8,114 bases of DNA from JBBDXI01 sp040902425. Lineage in GTDB: Bacteria > Planctomycetota > Phycisphaerae > Phycisphaerales > UBA1924. The notes beneath the pieces were generated by a model. The model had not been told where the DNA came from, did no database searches, and was given only the letters and a program-made list of their open reading frames with translations. Location: positions 1 through 8,114 of the forward strand of contig JBBDXI010000016.1 of assembly GCA_040902425.1 (NCBI GenBank), in the 5' to 3' direction. Positions within the stretch are counted from its first letter, which is position 1. Each line of letters starts with the position of its first letter. A program made the position numbers and the translations under genes. Positions 5,639 through 8,114 of the stretch are shown in pieces.

Positions 5639-6028
5639 ATGATGTTCTGGAAAGTGGCGGCGGTGGCGGCCGTGGCGCTGGCAAGCACCACGCAGGCGGC
5701 GGTGACGAAGCTGACGCAGTTCTACACGAGCTCGGAGGAGGTGGGCGACGTCGACGGTATGGCCGTGCTGAAGTACATGGTGGATCAGGACCGGACGAAG
5801 GCCAACGTGGTGCTGCACGACCTGACGCCCGGGCAGACGTACAGCTACTTCGTCGGGAACGGCTTCGGTGGCTTCGGCATGGTGACGGCGAACCCGGCCG
5901 GCAACGCGACCTTCTCGGTGGAGTTCAACGGAGACGGTACCAACCCGGACTTCGGGCCAACGATGGTCTTCCTCCACGTCGACGGGGATTTCCGCGTCGC
6001 GACCAACCCGCTGTTGGTCCAGGACTGA
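5639..6028 (+). CDS. Small secreted protein of unknown family
   Basis: 129 residues. A signal peptide is clear: MMFWK, a hydrophobic core AVAAVALAS, and a cleavage site near TTQA|AVTK (about residue 20), giving a mature protein of about 109 residues. I do not recognise the family. The mature part has no cysteine and alternates hydrophobic and polar residues like a beta-sandwich. VVLHDLTPGQTYSYFVG (57-73) resembles the 'L.PGT.Y.Y.V' turn of fibronectin type III-like domains. A Gly-rich stretch NGFGGFG (74-80) and an acidic NGDGTNPDFG (97-106) follow; the latter might bind calcium. There is no C-terminal PEP-CTERM anchor, LPXTG or second membrane segment, so release to the periplasm or outside is likely. 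The gene stands alone with its own promoter, ribosome binding site and terminator. The start is set by GGGAG and the signal peptide. Confidence 0.82.
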   Translation: MMFWKVAAVAAVALASTTQAAVTKLTQFYTSSEEVGDVDGMAVLKYMVDQDRTKANVVLHDLTPGQTYSYFVGNGFGGFGMVTANPAGNATFSVEFNGDGTNPDFGPTMVFLHVDGDFRVATNPLLVQD

Positions 6029-6054
6029 TCCCGGCCGCGGCAACCCGCACACGA

Positions 6055-6080
6055 GGGCCGGGCGGAACGCCGGCCCTTTT
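6055..6080 (+). terminator. Intrinsic terminator after the secreted-protein gene
   Basis: GGGCCGG (6055-6061) pairs with CCGGCCC (6070-6076) across an 8-nt loop, followed directly by TTTT. It lies 26 nt after the stop at 6028 and 1 nt before the end of the convergent minus-strand gene. On the minus strand no T-run follows the stem, so it is probably efficient in only one direction. Confidence 0.75.
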
Positions 6081-6081
6081 C

Positions 6082-7353
6082 TCATGGGGCGGCGGGCACC
6101 ACGACCTGGCGCCAGCTGCCCTGGCTTACGCTCATGGACACGGACTTCATGTAGCCCATCGGTGGGCTGGTGGCGAGCGAGGGCGTATGGCTCACCTCGA
6201 AGTTCGCGCCCGCATCAAGCTCCCCCTCGGCAATCACCGCGCCAACGACGCGCCCGGCGGCGGCCGTGGTCACGTTGCCCCGGCAGTGCACCAGGCCCCG
6301 GACCTCGCTGGGGTACACGTCGGTCGTGTCGGCGTCGGTCGCGCCGGAGTAGGGGACGCCGGCGGGGTTGAAGTTGACCGGCGAGGGGGTTGACTCGGAG
6401 AGTGAAGAACCGCTGGTGAACGAGAACGCCACGTTGCCATCCACGATCAGGGCCGGATAGTCCGCCCGCGCCGGGCTCATGTGCACCTGGCCCGAGATCG
6501 TGACGGTCGCCCCCGGACAGATGACCACGAGCGTCCCCAGGACGCGGACCCGGCTGATGGTCAGGCCGGCGGGGGCGTTGATCACGTAGACGCCCTCGGA
6601 GTTCGGCGTCCCGTAGGGATTCAGGCCCGGGCCGAGGGCCACGTTGCTCAGCGTCCCGCCGGGGTCGATGACCGTCCCGAGGTTGGCGTAGAGCGAGACG
6701 ACGCCGGAAGGGGGGAGGGGCTTGGCGGGTGCGGCGACGGTGAGCGTGCCCGTCACCGTGCCGGCGCTCGTGAGCAGCACGCACTCGGCATCCCCGGCGA
6801 TGGTGCCCTCGTTCCGCAGATCGCTGTTGGTCGAGGCGGGTGCACCCGAGACCGTGAGCACGAACGGGCTGCGCACCCGGAACCGGCTTCCGGTGTGGAA
6901 CGCCGTGCGGAGGCAGTCCAGGGGCGGGCCGGAGGCGGTCAGCGTGGCCTGGAGGATCTGCCGGGCGGGGCCGCGCGTCGCCGTCGCCCGCACCTGGACG
7001 GGATCGGTCGGGCGGTTGGCGAGGTTTCCGTCGAGCGGGTCGGTCACCTCGAGCGTGACCTTCGAGCCGCCGAAGTCCTGCCCCGCCGCCCACTCGCCGT
7101 TGGTCCTGGTCGTGCGCCAGCCCGATTGGGCGGAGATGATCTGGGCGCCCCACTCGACGGCCGACTCGGCGGCCAGCCGGGCGCTGGCGGCGTCGGTCTG
7201 GGTGGTCACGATCAGCCGCTGGGAGCGGACCAGCGAGAGGGCGCCCAGGCCGATGATCGTGACGACCATCGCGGCGCCGAGGACGGCGATGTAGGCGCTG
7301 CCGCGCCGGAGGGGCGTGGCCGGGGTCGGGGGCTGGGGAGGGCGTGGTGTCAT
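6082..7353 (-). CDS. PilX-like minor pilin/pseudopilin with a large beta-rich passenger
   Basis: 423 residues from ATG 7353. After a Pro-rich cytosolic leader comes RRGSAYIAVLGAAMVVTII (16-34), a single membrane helix near residues 19-43. It is followed by the helical, Ala-rich stretch SARLAAESAVEWGAQII (57-73) typical of PilX and GspK-type proteins. There is no Glu at position +5 after the Gly, so it differs from a standard prepilin. From about 95 on, the protein is Gly/Thr/Val-rich with short repeated strand-turn units such as GTVTGTLTV (198-206), GTLVVICPGATVTISG (273-288) and NVTTAAAGRVVGAVIAEGEL (360-379). This suggests a beta-helix or bactofilin-like fold. Four cysteines (147, 191, 279, 357) could form disulfides. 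The gene starts 13 nt after the prepilin gene stop and is probably its operon mate and the last gene of the unit. A start at 7425 would overlap that gene by 59 nt and is less likely. The exact family is uncertain. Confidence 0.75.
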   Translation of the reverse strand: MTPRPPQPPTPATPLRRGSAYIAVLGAAMVVTIIGLGALSLVRSQRLIVTTQTDAASARLAAESAVEWGAQIISAQSGWRTTRTNGEWAAGQDFGGSKVTLEVTDPLDGNLANRPTDPVQVRATATRGPARQILQATLTASGPPLDCLRTAFHTGSRFRVRSPFVLTVSGAPASTNSDLRNEGTIAGDAECVLLTSAGTVTGTLTVAAPAKPLPPSGVVSLYANLGTVIDPGGTLSNVALGPGLNPYGTPNSEGVYVINAPAGLTISRVRVLGTLVVICPGATVTISGQVHMSPARADYPALIVDGNVAFSFTSGSSLSESTPSPVNFNPAGVPYSGATDADTTDVYPSEVRGLVHCRGNVTTAAAGRVVGAVIAEGELDAGANFEVSHTPSLATSPPMGYMKSVSMSVSQGSWRQVVVPAAP

Positions 7354-7366
7354 GATGGCGCTCGGC

Positions 7367-7888
7367 TCAACGCGGGATGGCCGCGGTGCGGTAGCGGACG
7401 AGTTCCGCGAGGCGGGCCTTGCCACGGTAGACGGTGACGGTGACCCGCTTCATGCCGGTCTCGACGAGGCTGACAACCGAGGGGTCAGCGATGCCGACCC
7501 AGGCGACCTCGACGGTCCTGCTCCACCCGGCGAGCCCGGGGATCTCGGTGCCGTCGCGGGCGGTGGGCACTCCCTTGAGGTCGCGGTAGTCGTCCACATC
7601 GTTGAGGGTGGTCCGGACCGCCTGGTCCTCGCCGACCTCGGGGCCGAAGAGGACGATGGCGGCGGCCGGATCGCCGTAATAACGGTCCGTGATCTCGCTC
7701 ATGAGGCCCGAGGCGAGCGCCAGGCCCTTGAGCCGCTCGGCGTTCCAGACCTGGCCCGCGCGGGAAGCGGCGACCGTCTGGATGGCGGCGCCGAGCATGA
7801 TGCCCAGGACCACGGTGGCGACGGCGACCTCCGCCAGGCTGAAGCCGGGACGAACGCGGGGGCGCTGGCCAGGGGCGCGGGGGGTCAT
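7367..7888 (-). CDS. Type IV prepilin-like protein (PilV/GspI type)
   Basis: 173 residues. A basic leader ends at G15, followed by FSLAEVAVATVVLGIML (16-32). This is a textbook prepilin peptidase site, with Glu at position +5 of the mature protein (E20), then a ~20-residue hydrophobic helix that anchors the subunit in the inner membrane and packs the filament core. The C-terminal part contains LNDVDDYRDLKG (95-106) and GWSRTVEVAWVG (121-132), and ends in beta-rich VTVTVYRGKARLAELVRYR. The short length and PilV/GspI-like composition fit a minor subunit of a type IV pilus or type II secretion pseudopilus. The ATG at 7888 overlaps the preceding stop as ATGA and has no Shine-Dalgarno, so translation is likely coupled. 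The frame is open to 8089, but that extension is Arg/Pro junk antisense in style. No assembly ATPase or prepilin peptidase is in the window. Confidence 0.9.
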   Translation of the reverse strand: MTPRAPGQRPRVRPGFSLAEVAVATVVLGIMLGAAIQTVAASRAGQVWNAERLKGLALASGLMSEITDRYYGDPAAAIVLFGPEVGEDQAVRTTLNDVDDYRDLKGVPTARDGTEIPGLAGWSRTVEVAWVGIADPSVVSLVETGMKRVTVTVYRGKARLAELVRYRTAAIPR

Positions 7889-8114
7889 GGGGCGGGGGCC
7901 TGCGGCTGGTTGAGCAGGGCGATGCCGCCATCGACGCGGGTGTCGGCGTCCCGGGTCGGCTGGAGCATCACGTTCACGCTGCCGAGGAAGTGGACATCGG
8001 CGTTCACGGTCGAGGCCACGCGGCGCACGTAGCCGCCGTAGACGTAGAACCGGGCGTCGTTGCGCTGGCGGTTGCTGCTGGGCGACCACGTGCCGCCGCT
8101 GTCGGTGGACCAGA
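7885..8114 (-). CDS. C-terminal end of an upstream gene in the pilin cluster
   Basis: I translated the minus strand from the window edge in the frame that ends with TGA at 7885. It gives 75 residues without a stop, beginning WSTDSGGTWSPS and including ARFYVYGGYVRRVASTVNAD, and ends in NQPQAPAP. Its codon use matches its neighbours, and its ATGA junction with the prepilin gene argues that it is real. The composition (Gly, Val, Asn, Ser; beta-like) suits the exposed part of another pilin-like or envelope protein, but the family cannot be named from this fragment. Confidence 0.75.
   Translation of the reverse strand, partial: WSTDSGGTWSPSSNRQRNDARFYVYGGYVRRVASTVNADVHFLGSVNVMLQPTRDADTRVDGGIALLNQPQAPAP

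Overview
This is about 8.1 kb of very GC-rich bacterial DNA (roughly 70% by eye). It is densely coded, with 4-nt start/stop overlaps between neighbours. The prepilin family at the right end has an Asp-rich 'DVDDY' stretch and a GWSR motif that I associate with Planctomycetota. Together with the GC content and the gene mix, this suggests a planctomycete of the Phycisphaerae type. That assignment is from memory of family style, not from a search.

Left block (minus strand, 3254 down to 1): scpB (condensin accessory protein), then a DUF58 membrane protein, then a DUF3488/TgpA-type membrane transglutaminase cut by the window edge. The three genes are joined by ATGA and GTGA overlaps. DUF58 and TgpA-like proteins are classic partners, usually with a MoxR ATPase. 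Here no MoxR gene precedes DUF58, and scpB sits in its place.

Centre (plus strand, 3412 to 5441): a single-domain response regulator overlaps by ATGA with a GAF/HD-GYP protein that carries the full set of cyclic-di-GMP phosphodiesterase motifs. This looks like a split version of an RpfG-type receiver/HD-GYP regulator. It is divergent from scpB across a 157-bp gap.

Small secreted protein (plus strand, 5639 to 6028): a single-gene unit with its own candidate promoter (perfect TTGACA -35 box), an adjacent 12-bp palindrome, a Shine-Dalgarno site and a hairpin/T-run terminator. The mature protein is about 109 residues, has no cysteine and matches no family I recognise.

Right block (minus strand, 8114 down to 6082): the 3' end of one gene, a type IV prepilin-like protein with a clear G|FSLAE cleavage site, and a larger PilX-like protein with a repetitive, probably beta-rich passenger. 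This looks like the end of a minor pilin or pseudopilin operon whose promoter lies outside the window.

I see no tRNA, rRNA, CRISPR array, insertion sequence or integrase. The long open frames antisense to the real genes are GC-driven artefacts. No wholly new system is evident. The best candidates for novelty are the orphan secreted protein, the unassigned N-terminal domain of the HD-GYP protein, the passenger of the PilX-like protein, and possible frameshift fusions at the overlaps.
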